10,271 bases of DNA from CAYXNZ01 sp964553705 (lineage in GTDB: Bacteria; Patescibacteriota; Patescibacteriia; Patescibacteriales; GWC2-42-12). Made by a program: the position numbers and the translations under genes. A model generated the notes under the pieces. The model did no database searches. It was not told where the DNA came from and saw only the letters and a list, made by a program, of their open reading frames with translations. This document shows positions 1-6,657 of the stretch, piece after piece. Positions within the stretch are counted from its first letter, which is position 1. Every line of letters begins with the position of its first letter. The DNA is taken from the NCBI GenBank assembly GCA_964553705.1, contig CAZKKV010000028.1, positions 1 to 10,271 on the forward strand, in the 5' to 3' direction.

Positions 1-62
1 TCGCCAAGGCTTTTATGACTCACCCTCCAGTTGAAGAAAGAATTGTAGCACTAAGGGAATAA
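1..62 (+). CDS. htpX: HtpX-like M48 metalloprotease, C-terminal end only
   Basis: Only the last 19 full codons are in the window, read from position 3 and ending at TAA 60-62. The tail reads AKAFMTHPPVEERIVALRE. The STHPP..ERI.AL ending is the typical C-terminus of HtpX, a membrane-bound zinc protease involved in quality control of membrane proteins. The catalytic HExxH motif and the membrane segments lie outside the window, so family membership rests on this tail alone. Another M48 peptidase with the same tail is possible. Confidence 0.7.
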   Translation, partial: AKAFMTHPPVEERIVALRE

Positions 63-93
63 AAATATTAATCGTGAATTAATAATTAAAAAT

Positions 94-722
94 ATGGCGC
101 AGATATTTATATTTGGAGCAAGTTCAACTTATGGCGCATGGGATGAAAAAGGCGGTTGGGCAGATAGATTAAAACAATATTTTCATCAGCGAGTTATAAA
201 TTCTAATGATAAAGATTATTTTCTTGTTTATAATTTAGGGATTAGTGGCGAAGACACTCGAGGTCTTTTACGAAGAATTAATAATGATATCAAAATAAGG
301 GGCGATAAAGATGAAGAAAATATTATTTTAATATGGATGATTACGAATGATACTGTTTATAATAATAAGAAAAAAACTCATTAAGTTTCTCCAGAGGAGT
401 TTAAAGATAATTGGTTAAAAATTTTAACAATAGCTAAAAAATATTCTTCAAGAATTGTGGTTTTGGAAGGGAGCTACGTTGACGATTCCAAGACTAATCC
501 AATTCCGTGGGTGCCTGGTTGTTCGTATTTAAACAAGTATATAGATCAATATAATAAAATTTTAAGAGAAGTAGCAAGACAAGAAAAAATTTTTTTATTG
601 AAAAAAACGAGGGTGTGCATTTAGATTTATTATGTTCTGATGGAGTTCACCCTAATTCCCCTGGACACAAAAAGATTTTTGAAAAGGTTAAAGATTATTT
701 AGTAGAAAATAAGATAATTTAA
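94..722 (+). pseudogene. SGNH/GDSL-family hydrolase, broken by a stop and a frameshift
   Basis: The reading from ATG 94 opens with FGASSTYGAWDEKGGWADRLK, an SGNH block I in which GASS replaces GDS and S10 is the likely nucleophile. A block-III-like TND follows near residue 85 (WMITNDT). An in-frame TAA at 382-384 interrupts it, after which the same frame continues with VSPEEFKDNWLKIL and stays hydrolase-like to about 600. The end lies in the -1 frame: from about 591 it reads through EKNEGVHLDLLCSDGVHPNSPGH, where the block V Asp and His are intact, to TAA 720-722. With both lesions repaired the protein would be about 208 residues, normal for this family of esterases and lipases. The frame switch falls in an A6T7 homopolymer run. 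Decay, sequencing error or recoding could each explain the lesions; decay is the simplest reading because there are two. The substrate cannot be predicted. Confidence 0.8.
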
Positions 723-739
723 TTAAAATATAAAAATAT

Positions 740-1690
740 ATGACGACACAACAAATTTATGATTTAGCAGTTAAACTTGGTATAAAGGCTGATTTACGGG
801 GTCAGGATAAAGTGAAAAAATATCTAGAGCGGACAAAAAAACAATATGAGAAATTAGATACAGAAGCCAAAAAAGAGTTTGATAAGGAAAAGTTAACTAA
901 TCCATATAGCGACACAAGAATTTTAGTTGATAATAAAAAGAAAGATATTAAAAAAGTTTTAGTTGGCGTAGATATGGAAGGTCCAGAGCTATTATTGGCT
1001 GATAAAATGGGTGATATAGATTTGGTAATCGCTCATCATCCAGAAGGCAAGGCTTTGGCTGATTTACATAGTGTCATGGATCTTCAGGCGCAGGTTTTAG
1101 CAGACTATGGTGTACCTATTAATATTGCAGAATCAGTCATAAAACCGAGGATATCAGAAGTTGGTAGAGGAGTTTCTTCGGCAAATCATGATCGACATGT
1201 TGACATAGCGAGGTTGCTAAAATTGGATTTTATTTGTACTCATACTGTAGCAGATAATTTAGGGGCAGATTTTTTGGTTAAATTATTCAAAAAGAAAAGG
1301 CTGGAAACCGTTGACGATATTTTAAAAACTTTAAGAGAAATACCGGAATATCAAGAGGCGGTGAAAATTAATGCCGGTCCAAAACTTTTTGTTGGTAATC
1401 CAGAGAATAGTTGTGGTAAAATTGCTGTTACCGAATTTACTGGTGGCACTAGCGGTTCAAAAGAAATATACGAAAAGATAGCGCAAGCTGGCATAGGTAC
1501 TATTATTGGTATGCACATGGGTGAGGAACACAGAAAAGAAGCAGAGAAGTATCATGTTAATGTGGTAATAGCTGGGCACATGGCGTCTGATTCTTTGGGT
1601 ATGAATTTATTTTTAGACGAATTAGAGAAAAAAGGTGTTAAAATAACAACATGTTCAGGGCTTATCCGGGTTAAAAGATACAAAAAATAA
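740..1690 (+). CDS. NIF3 (NGG1p-interacting factor 3 / DUF34) family protein
   Basis: The 316-residue protein carries the NIF3 metal-site signature: a DLVIAHHPEGKAL stretch with His99 and His100, a central CTHTVADN stretch with His168 and Asp172, and C-terminal His-rich segments (GMHMGEEH around 259-264, IAGHMASD around 280-284). NIF3 proteins form hexameric toroids with a two-metal centre in each subunit; a hydrolase-like role has been proposed but the substrate is not settled. Before the core lies a highly charged helical stretch of about 70 residues (K/E/D-rich, 20-60), longer than the N-terminus of compact bacterial NIF3 proteins. The start at ATG 740 lies 17 nt after the hydrolase pseudogene, with no Shine-Dalgarno sequence. 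The family call is firm; the cellular role is unknown. Confidence 0.8.
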   Translation: MTTQQIYDLAVKLGIKADLRGQDKVKKYLERTKKQYEKLDTEAKKEFDKEKLTNPYSDTRILVDNKKKDIKKVLVGVDMEGPELLLADKMGDIDLVIAHHPEGKALADLHSVMDLQAQVLADYGVPINIAESVIKPRISEVGRGVSSANHDRHVDIARLLKLDFICTHTVADNLGADFLVKLFKKKRLETVDDILKTLREIPEYQEAVKINAGPKLFVGNPENSCGKIAVTEFTGGTSGSKEIYEKIAQAGIGTIIGMHMGEEHRKEAEKYHVNVVIAGHMASDSLGMNLFLDELEKKGVKITTCSGLIRVKRYKK

Positions 1691-1717
1691 GCGCAAAGCC
1701 TAACTTTAACCTTAGTC

Positions 1718-1747
1718 TGGATATTATTCAATAAGATATGCTATAAT
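1718..1747 (+). promoter_or_regulatory. Extended -10 sigma70-type promoter for the response regulator
   Basis: TATAAT at 1742-1747 is a perfect -10 box, preceded by TGC (1739-1741) as an extended -10. TGGATA at 1718-1723 matches the -35 consensus at four of six positions with an 18-bp spacer. Transcription would start near 1754, giving a leader of about 45 nt before ATG 1800. The core is nearly identical to the promoter upstream of the histidine kinase. Confidence 0.6.
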
Positions 1748-1799
1748 AAAAATAAGAGATAATGACATTTATTTATTGTTTTATTAAGAATTAAAAGAT

Positions 1800-2606
1800 A
1801 TGGCTAACAAAATTTTAATAATTGAAGATGAGGAGGCTTTAGCTAACGTACTGGAGGCAAAATTGAAAAAAGAGAAATATGAAGTAAATATTGGTTATAA
1901 TGGCGAAGAAGGCTATGACTTGATTAAGGCATGGCAACCAGACTTAATTTTGTTGGATATTGTTATGCCAAAAATGAACGGTTACGAAGTTTTGGAAAAA
2001 ATGAGAGATGAAAGCATAGAGATTCCAGTAATTATCATTTCAAACTCAGGTCAGCCAGTAGAAATTGAAAAGACAAAGAAGCTAGGCGCAGTTGACCATT
2101 TAATAAAAACTGAGTTTGATCCGAAAGAAGTAGTAGAAAAAGTAAGAAAATATCTTGATCGTCAGAAGGGTGGTAATTTTAGCGATTATGTTAAAATTGA
2201 GAAGAAAGGTGTAGGCGGTATTCATAGTTTAAAAATATTATTAGTTGAAGATGATGAATTTTTAAGAGATATATGTTCAAAGAAATTAGTTAAAGAAGAC
2301 TTTGAAGTTTATGAGGCGATTGACGGAGAGCAAGCGTTGGCTGAAGTAGAAAAAATAAAACCTGATTTGATTTTACTCGATATTATATTACCATCAATTG
2401 ACGGTTTTCAGGTTTTGGCTGAGATTAGAAAAAATAGCGACAAAAAAATTTCTAGAATTCCGATTATTATGCTGTCTAACCTTGGTCAAGATAGTGACGT
2501 AAAAAAGGCAAAGGACTTAGGGGCTACTGATTATATGGTTAAAGCGCATTTTACAACCGAAGAAATAGTAAAAAAAGTAAGAGGAATAATAAATAAAGAG
2601 AAATAA
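1800..2606 (+). CDS. Response regulator with two tandem receiver (REC) domains
   Basis: The 268-residue protein consists of two CheY-like receiver domains and nothing else. REC1 (about 3-120) has the acidic pair E9/D10, phosphoacceptor D53 (LILLDIVMP), S81 and K103. REC2 (about 146-266) has E150/D151/D152, phosphoacceptor D194 (LILLDIILP), S226 and K248. Both therefore look able to be phosphorylated. A linker of roughly 25 residues (about 120-145) separates them. There is no DNA-binding or enzymatic output domain, so the protein probably acts by protein contacts or as a phosphate relay or sink. It has its own promoter and terminator and lies just upstream of a histidine kinase and pilB, which makes pilus control a reasonable inference. 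No Shine-Dalgarno sequence precedes the start. Confidence 0.92.
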   Translation: MANKILIIEDEEALANVLEAKLKKEKYEVNIGYNGEEGYDLIKAWQPDLILLDIVMPKMNGYEVLEKMRDESIEIPVIIISNSGQPVEIEKTKKLGAVDHLIKTEFDPKEVVEKVRKYLDRQKGGNFSDYVKIEKKGVGGIHSLKILLVEDDEFLRDICSKKLVKEDFEVYEAIDGEQALAEVEKIKPDLILLDIILPSIDGFQVLAEIRKNSDKKISRIPIIMLSNLGQDSDVKKAKDLGATDYMVKAHFTTEEIVKKVRGIINKEK

Positions 2607-2627
2607 CATTTTTACAATAGACAGAAG

Positions 2628-2653
2628 AAGAGGCGGAAATTACCGCCTTTTTT
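2628..2653 (+). terminator. Rho-independent terminator after the response regulator
   Basis: AGGCGG (2631-2636) and CCGCCT (2643-2648) form a perfect 6-bp GC-rich stem with a 6-nt AAATTA loop, followed by a run of six T (2648-2653). Upstream purines (2628-2630) can extend the stem into the T tract. It lies 21 nt after the stop codon and separates the regulator transcript from the kinase gene. Confidence 0.88.
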
Positions 2654-2664
2654 GTATTAAAAAA

Positions 2665-2693
2665 TTGTAAAAAGGTCTTAGAAATGCTATATT
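2665..2693 (+). promoter_or_regulatory. Extended -10 promoter for the histidine kinase-pilB unit
   Basis: TTGTAA (2665-2670, four of six to the -35 consensus) and TATATT (2688-2693, five of six to the -10 consensus) are separated by exactly 17 bp, and TGC (2685-2687) forms an extended -10. It lies directly behind the terminator. Transcription would start near 2700, about 50 nt before ATG 2753. Confidence 0.6.
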
Positions 2694-2734
2694 TAAAATA
2701 AGCAACGGCTATTAAATGCGTTGATTTAAAATAC

Positions 2735-2740
2735 TATAAT
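2735..2740 (+). promoter_or_regulatory. Possible second -10 box close to the kinase start
   Basis: A perfect TATAAT lies 12 bp before ATG 2753. A start from it would give an almost leaderless mRNA. The best -35 at normal spacing is TTAAAT (2712-2717), only three of six, so this may be chance in AT-rich DNA. Confidence 0.25.
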
Positions 2741-2752
2741 TAATTATTATTC

Positions 2753-4513
2753 ATGAATTTTCAAGTTGAAAGAAAATTAGTTGTTAACGAGTTAATCATT
2801 AAGGCTCGCTGGTTTTATTCTTTCGGGATTTTTATAATTGGTGTATTAACAAAAGTTTTGAGCGATTCGAATGTTAATTTTTCTTTTTTTTCCATGTCTG
2901 CTCTTTTATGTTCGGTTTTTTTTATAAATTTATTTTTTACTCTATGGATTAGGAAAATAAGAAATAGAAATTTTTTGGCTCAGATAAATTATTTAAGCTT
3001 TTCACAAATTGTCATTGAATTGATCCTTTACACTATTATTATGCATCTGGCTGGCGGTATAGAAAGTATTTCCATGGTTTTTTATTTTTTGCCGATTGTG
3101 GCGTCATCTTTGATGTTTAGCCGTAGCGGGGTGATAATTTCCGCTATTTCTTCTGGCGTATTATTGAACATCACGATAATTGCGGAATATTTTGGTGTAA
3201 TTACGCACATTTCTCGTTATAGCGAAGCTACTTTGGAATTCAGTAGTCTGTCTGTTTCATTGACTAAATCAGTTACAATTTCCATATTTTATTTAATTGT
3301 TGGGTTGTTTGCTGGTTATGGCTCTAGTATGCTTTTTCAGAGGGAGAAGTCTTATGAAAAGAAAAATCAAGAGTTAGACAAACAGGCAAAAATTCTTGCC
3401 AGAAGAGACAAAAAACTTTTACAAATCAATATAGAGCTGGTGGAAGAAAAAAATAAAATAAATTCAATAATCTCTAATTTTATAGATCCAGTGATTGTTT
3501 TAGATAAGGATTTTAAAATTAATTTAATTAATCCAGCTGCGACTTCAATTTTGGGATTAACGTCGGATAAACTAGGTAAACGCATTCAAACGTCAAAAAA
3601 ACTGAGTTTTAATAATTTTAAATCAGTAGTAAACGAAAAATTTGTTGTAGAGGGGATAGAAGAAGGTCATCCAAGTGAGTTTCCTGTGGAAGAATTGATT
3701 ATAGAGAAGAATGATCAAAAAATTATTTACAAAATAATCACAGCTAGAGTTATCGGAATGGATAAAAAAAACATAGGGGTTATGAAAATATTTCAGGACC
3801 TAACTCGCGAGAAGAACCTCGACAAATTAAAAACAGAATTTATATCAATCGCCGCTCATCAATTAAGAACGCCACTGTCAGCAATTAAATGGGTAATCAA
3901 AATGGTGGCTGACGGTGATGCAGGTAAACTAAATAAAGAACAACAAGAATTACTTGATCGCGGTTACAAAAGTAACGAGAGAGTTATTGGTTTAGTCAAC
4001 GATTTATTAAATGTTTCAAGGATTGAAGAAGGTCGTTTTGGCTATAGTTTTAAAAAAAGTAGCTTTGAAAACATATTAAATATCGTTATAGCGGATTTAG
4101 AGAAAAATATTGCTAAAAACCATATTAAACTGGTTTTGAATAAGCCAAAGAAAATGCCAAAAATTTATATGGATAAAGACAGAATTGTTTTGGTTATGCA
4201 AAATTTATTGGAAAATGCCGTTAAATATACGCCAGAATATGGTAAAATTGAAGTCATAATAGAAACAAAGGAAGATGTGTTGAAAGTTAAAATAAAAGAC
4301 AATGGAGTGGGTATTCCAGAAAAAGATCAGGAAAAATTATTTTTAAAATTTTTCAGAGCAAGTAATGTGGTGCGACTACAGACCGAGGGTACTGGTTTGG
4401 GATTATTTATTGCGAAAAATATCATTGATAAACACAATGGAAAAATTTGGATGAAAAGCGAAGAAGGCAAAGGCACAACGGCTTGTTTTAGCTTACCATT
4501 GAAGGGCAAATAA
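2753..4513 (+). CDS. Membrane sensor histidine kinase (6 TM, PAS, HisKA, HATPase)
   Basis: The 586-residue kinase has six predicted membrane segments (about 20-36, 45-66, 78-100, 105-122, 125-147, 173-194) with little extracellular sequence, then a charged coiled-coil-like linker (198-235), a PAS-like domain (about 236-350) and a full kinase core. The H box FISIAAHQLRTPLSA holds the phosphoacceptor His369. The ATPase domain has the N box NLLENAVKYTP (N488), the G1 box DNGVGIP (D516), the F box LFLKFFRA and the G2 box GTGLGLF (546-552). All catalytic motifs are intact. The six-TM-PAS-HisKA layout is that of PilS, and pilB follows after 17 nt, probably on the same transcript. The PilR-type NtrC regulator is absent; the nearest partner is the double-receiver protein upstream. 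The signal sensed is unknown. Confidence 0.92.
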   Translation: MNFQVERKLVVNELIIKARWFYSFGIFIIGVLTKVLSDSNVNFSFFSMSALLCSVFFINLFFTLWIRKIRNRNFLAQINYLSFSQIVIELILYTIIMHLAGGIESISMVFYFLPIVASSLMFSRSGVIISAISSGVLLNITIIAEYFGVITHISRYSEATLEFSSLSVSLTKSVTISIFYLIVGLFAGYGSSMLFQREKSYEKKNQELDKQAKILARRDKKLLQINIELVEEKNKINSIISNFIDPVIVLDKDFKINLINPAATSILGLTSDKLGKRIQTSKKLSFNNFKSVVNEKFVVEGIEEGHPSEFPVEELIIEKNDQKIIYKIITARVIGMDKKNIGVMKIFQDLTREKNLDKLKTEFISIAAHQLRTPLSAIKWVIKMVADGDAGKLNKEQQELLDRGYKSNERVIGLVNDLLNVSRIEEGRFGYSFKKSSFENILNIVIADLEKNIAKNHIKLVLNKPKKMPKIYMDKDRIVLVMQNLLENAVKYTPEYGKIEVIIETKEDVLKVKIKDNGVGIPEKDQEKLFLKFFRASNVVRLQTEGTGLGLFIAKNIIDKHNGKIWMKSEEGKGTTACFSLPLKGK

Positions 4514-4530
4514 TTTTATAATTTACAATT

Positions 4531-6237
4531 ATGGCAGACAATAATCAATCAATTGAAGATTTAATTACTGCATCTCAGGGCGGGTCAATTAATGACGAGA
4601 GCGCTCCGGCAAAATTTCAAAGTAAACAGAAAAAAGTAGAAGTAAAGCAACTTGAGCAATTGGCTCAGAGTCAAGCCGATGAAGTTGGTTTGTCATATAC
4701 TGATTTGTCAGCTTTTCCTATTAGTCCCGAGGCCCTATCATTAATCAGTGAAGAAGATGCGAAAAAAATGAAAACAGTTTGTTTTTATTATGATGGTGAA
4801 AATTTTAGATTGGGTGCAATTAATTCCAGTATGCCGATAGCCAAGCAATTATTAGAAGATTTAACCATTAAATTGCATTGCTCGGGTAAGCTTTATATTA
4901 TTTCAGAAAACAGTTTAAATAAAGCTTTGGTTATGTACAAAATTATCCCAAAACATCGAGAAATAATAAAGGGAGTAAAAGTAACCGAAGAAGATTTAAA
5001 TAAATACAGCGATAAATTTGTAAGTTTTAAGGATTTGCAGGCGGTAATAGATAAAGTGCCGATTACAGAAATAGTGACAATGATTATGGCGGCCGCGGTT
5101 AAAGCTAATGTCTCAGATGTACATATTGAAGGAGAAGAAAAGGAAATAAAAGTAAGATTTAGAATTGATGGTGTTTTACACGACGTTGCTATTTTAGACA
5201 AAGACAGATGGGGTAAAATGATTTCTAGATTAAAGCTTTTGACTAGCGTAAAAATTAATGTAACAGACAAGCCACAAGACGGTCGAATGTCAATTTTTAT
5301 GACTGACGATAGAGTTGATATCAGAGTTTCTTTTTTGCCAACATCTTACGGCGAGAGTGTCGTTATGAGACTATTAAGGGCTAGTAAAATCGGTTTAGAT
5401 TTGGAAAAATTAGGTATAAGGGGTAGTGTTTTTGAGCAGCTAAAACGAGAAATAACTAGACCAAATGGCATGATTATAACAACTGGTCCAACCGGATCTG
5501 GAAAGACTACGACTCTTTATGCGATTTTAAAAAAAATTAATAATCCTGAAACAAAAATAATAACAATTGAGGATCCAATCGAGTATCAGTTGGAAGGAGT
5601 TAATCAGTCTCAAACTAGTGATAAATATACTTTTGCTCAAGGCTTGCGTTCAATTGTTCGACAAGATCCTGATATAATTCTAGTCGGTGAAATCCGTGAT
5701 TTGGAAACAGCAGAAATTGCTATTCAGGCAGCTTTGACCGGACATTTGGTTTTGTCAACAATTCACACTAACGATGCGGCTGGCACGGTACCGAGATTTT
5801 TGTCGATGGGCGTTAAACCATTTTTATTGGCACCAGCTTCAAATGCGATGATTGGGCAAAGACTAGTCAGGCAAATTTGCAGTAAATGTAAAAAAGAAGT
5901 AAAAATTGATAATGAGCAATTAACGCAAATAAAAGAAATCTTAGAAAAATTGCCAGACAGTGAAAAGGAAAATATTAAATTTAATGATTTAAAGTTTTAC
6001 AAAGGTGAAGGTTGCGAAGTTTGCCAGGGGATTGGCTACAAAGGGAGAATTGGTATTTATGAAATTATGATTATGAACGAAGAAATTGAAAAACTTATTT
6101 TATCCGGTAATGTTAGTGAATACGACATGCGCAATGTAGCTGTAAAAAATGGCATGGTAACTATGGTTCAAGACGGGCTATTAAAAGCTCTAGATGGATT
6201 GACGAGCGCTGAAGAAGTGTTTCGAGTATCAGAATAA
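4531..6237 (+). CDS. pilB: Type IV pilus assembly ATPase PilB (GspE/T2SSE family)
   Basis: The 568-residue protein has normal PilB length. A disordered polar N-terminus (1-45) precedes an MshEN/GspE-N-like domain (about 50-160) and the secretion ATPase core. The Walker A motif GPTGSGKTTT includes K325; the Asp box TIEDPIEYQLEGVNQ, the Walker B region DIILVGEIRD with E387, and the His box LSTIHTND follow. Four cysteines (C450, C453, C495, C498) form the zinc site typical of PilB/GspE and absent from PilT retraction ATPases, so the assembly role is well supported. It powers pilin polymerisation at the inner face of the membrane. No pilC, pilT or pilin gene is in the window. It follows the kinase by 17 nt. 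The C-terminus, ending in VFRVSE, is the usual one. Confidence 0.95.
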   Translation: MADNNQSIEDLITASQGGSINDESAPAKFQSKQKKVEVKQLEQLAQSQADEVGLSYTDLSAFPISPEALSLISEEDAKKMKTVCFYYDGENFRLGAINSSMPIAKQLLEDLTIKLHCSGKLYIISENSLNKALVMYKIIPKHREIIKGVKVTEEDLNKYSDKFVSFKDLQAVIDKVPITEIVTMIMAAAVKANVSDVHIEGEEKEIKVRFRIDGVLHDVAILDKDRWGKMISRLKLLTSVKINVTDKPQDGRMSIFMTDDRVDIRVSFLPTSYGESVVMRLLRASKIGLDLEKLGIRGSVFEQLKREITRPNGMIITTGPTGSGKTTTLYAILKKINNPETKIITIEDPIEYQLEGVNQSQTSDKYTFAQGLRSIVRQDPDIILVGEIRDLETAEIAIQAALTGHLVLSTIHTNDAAGTVPRFLSMGVKPFLLAPASNAMIGQRLVRQICSKCKKEVKIDNEQLTQIKEILEKLPDSEKENIKFNDLKFYKGEGCEVCQGIGYKGRIGIYEIMIMNEEIEKLILSGNVSEYDMRNVAVKNGMVTMVQDGLLKALDGLTSAEEVFRVSE

Positions 6238-6240
6238 AAG

Positions 6241-6277
6241 AGTTTGTAAAGTCTGTAAAGTTTATAAAGTCTAAAGT
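6241..6277 (+). repeat. Left arm of the inverted repeat, tandem TAAAGTCT-like units
   Basis: TAAAGTCTG (6247-6255), TAAAGTTTA (6256-6264), TAAAGTC (6265-6271) and TAAAGTCTA (6272-6280) follow one another with a period near 9. Together with AGTTT (6241-6245) the arm matches the reverse complement of 6618-6650 at about 30 bases with two small bulges. The last unit runs into the start codon of the four-helix-bundle gene. Confidence 0.8.
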
Positions 6278-6279
6278 CT

Positions 6280-6624
6280 ATGACGATAGAAAAATTCGAA
6301 GATATTATTGCTTGGCAAAAATCCAAAGAATTGATTTGCGATATTTACGCAATTTTTAAATCACATCATGACTTTGGTTTTAAGGGTCAAATTCAAAGAG
6401 CGGGCGTGTCAGTTATGAATAACATTGCCGAGGGATTTGAGAGAAAAGGGAATAAAGAGTTTAAACAATTTCTTTTTATTGCTAAAGGTTCGTGTGCTGA
6501 AATTAGATCAATGCTGCACTTGGCATTAGAATTAAAATATATTAATAATAATCAATATAATAAATTAAATGCTTTATCAACTGAAGTATCTAAATTATTA
6601 TCTGGTTTTATAAAAACACTTTAA
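6280..6624 (+). CDS. Four-helix-bundle protein, S23 / 23S-rRNA-IVS family
   Basis: The 114-residue protein has the hallmarks of the S23 (TIGR02436-type) family: an opening like KFEDIIAWQKSKEL, then QIQRAGVSVMNNIAEGFER (38-56) and FKQFLFIAKGSCAEIRSML (61-79), forming four amphipathic helices. Relatives are encoded inside intervening sequences of 23S rRNA genes in Leptospira and Coxiella, and as free-standing genes in many bacteria. The family also resembles Avd, the accessory protein of diversity-generating retroelements. Its biochemical function is not established; pentamer formation and nucleic acid binding are reported for relatives. Here it is a free-standing ORF between pilB and a translin-family gene, bounded by inverted repeats that touch the start codon and span the stop codon. 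The start at ATG 6280 has only the AAAGTCT repeat upstream, with no Shine-Dalgarno sequence. No reverse transcriptase or template repeat is visible nearby. Confidence 0.9.
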   Translation: MTIEKFEDIIAWQKSKELICDIYAIFKSHHDFGFKGQIQRAGVSVMNNIAEGFERKGNKEFKQFLFIAKGSCAEIRSMLHLALELKYINNNQYNKLNALSTEVSKLLSGFIKTL

Positions 6625-6650
6625 ACTTTTAACTTTAAAGACTTTAAACT
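6618..6650 (+). repeat. Right arm of the inverted repeat, ACTTTAAA-like units
   Basis: ACTTTAAACTTT (6618-6629) pairs 11 of 12 with 6266-6277, AACTTTA (6631-6637) pairs 7 of 7 with 6256-6262, AGACTTT (6639-6645) pairs 7 of 7 with 6248-6254, and AAACT (6646-6650) pairs with AGTTT 6241-6245. The arm contains the stop codon of the four-helix-bundle gene (6622-6624). Confidence 0.8.
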
Positions 6651-6657
6651 AATAGAT

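Larger units (their letters stand above)
6241..6650 (+). mobile_element. IVS-like cassette: four-helix-bundle gene within inverted repeats
   Basis: The stretch between pilB and the translin-family gene consists of one small gene whose two flanks are an imperfect inverted repeat (6241-6277 and 6618-6650). Both outer ends read AGTTT inwards. Removing it would join pilB and the next gene with a spacer of about 10 nt, like other spacers here. Protein-coding intervening sequences of 23S rRNA have the same plan: an S23-family gene inside inverted repeats. A mobile or formerly mobile nature is inferred. No transposase is present and no convincing target-site duplication is seen. Confidence 0.45.

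Noticed and set aside
382..384. TAA possibly recoded as a sense codon in the SGNH gene
   Set aside because: All other genes end in TAA, so reassignment is not credible. A nonsense mutation or sequence error is simpler.
3367..3585. Minus-strand open frame inside the kinase gene, and similar ones at 4327-4509, 4893-5270, 7857-8177, 8607-8810 and 8945-9187
   Set aside because: Each lies opposite or overlaps a well-supported plus-strand gene with clear motifs, and the translations show no recognisable domain; they are antisense shadows.
4517..4522. TATAAT just before pilB as a promoter
   Set aside because: It lies only 8 nt before the ATG, and no -35 box is found at usable spacing (TTGAAG 4499-4504 would give only 12 bp). 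It is probably chance in an AT-rich spacer.
6247..6280. Short tandem repeats as a CRISPR array
   Set aside because: The units are about 9 nt with no spacers between them, and no cas gene is present.
6280..6624. S23-family gene as Avd of a diversity-generating retroelement
   Set aside because: No reverse transcriptase, template repeat or variable repeat is seen in the window.
6233..6654. AATA on both sides of the S23 cassette as a target-site duplication
   Set aside because: The left AATA (6233-6236) is four bases from the repeat end while the right one (6651-6654) abuts it, and a 4-nt AT match is expected by chance here.
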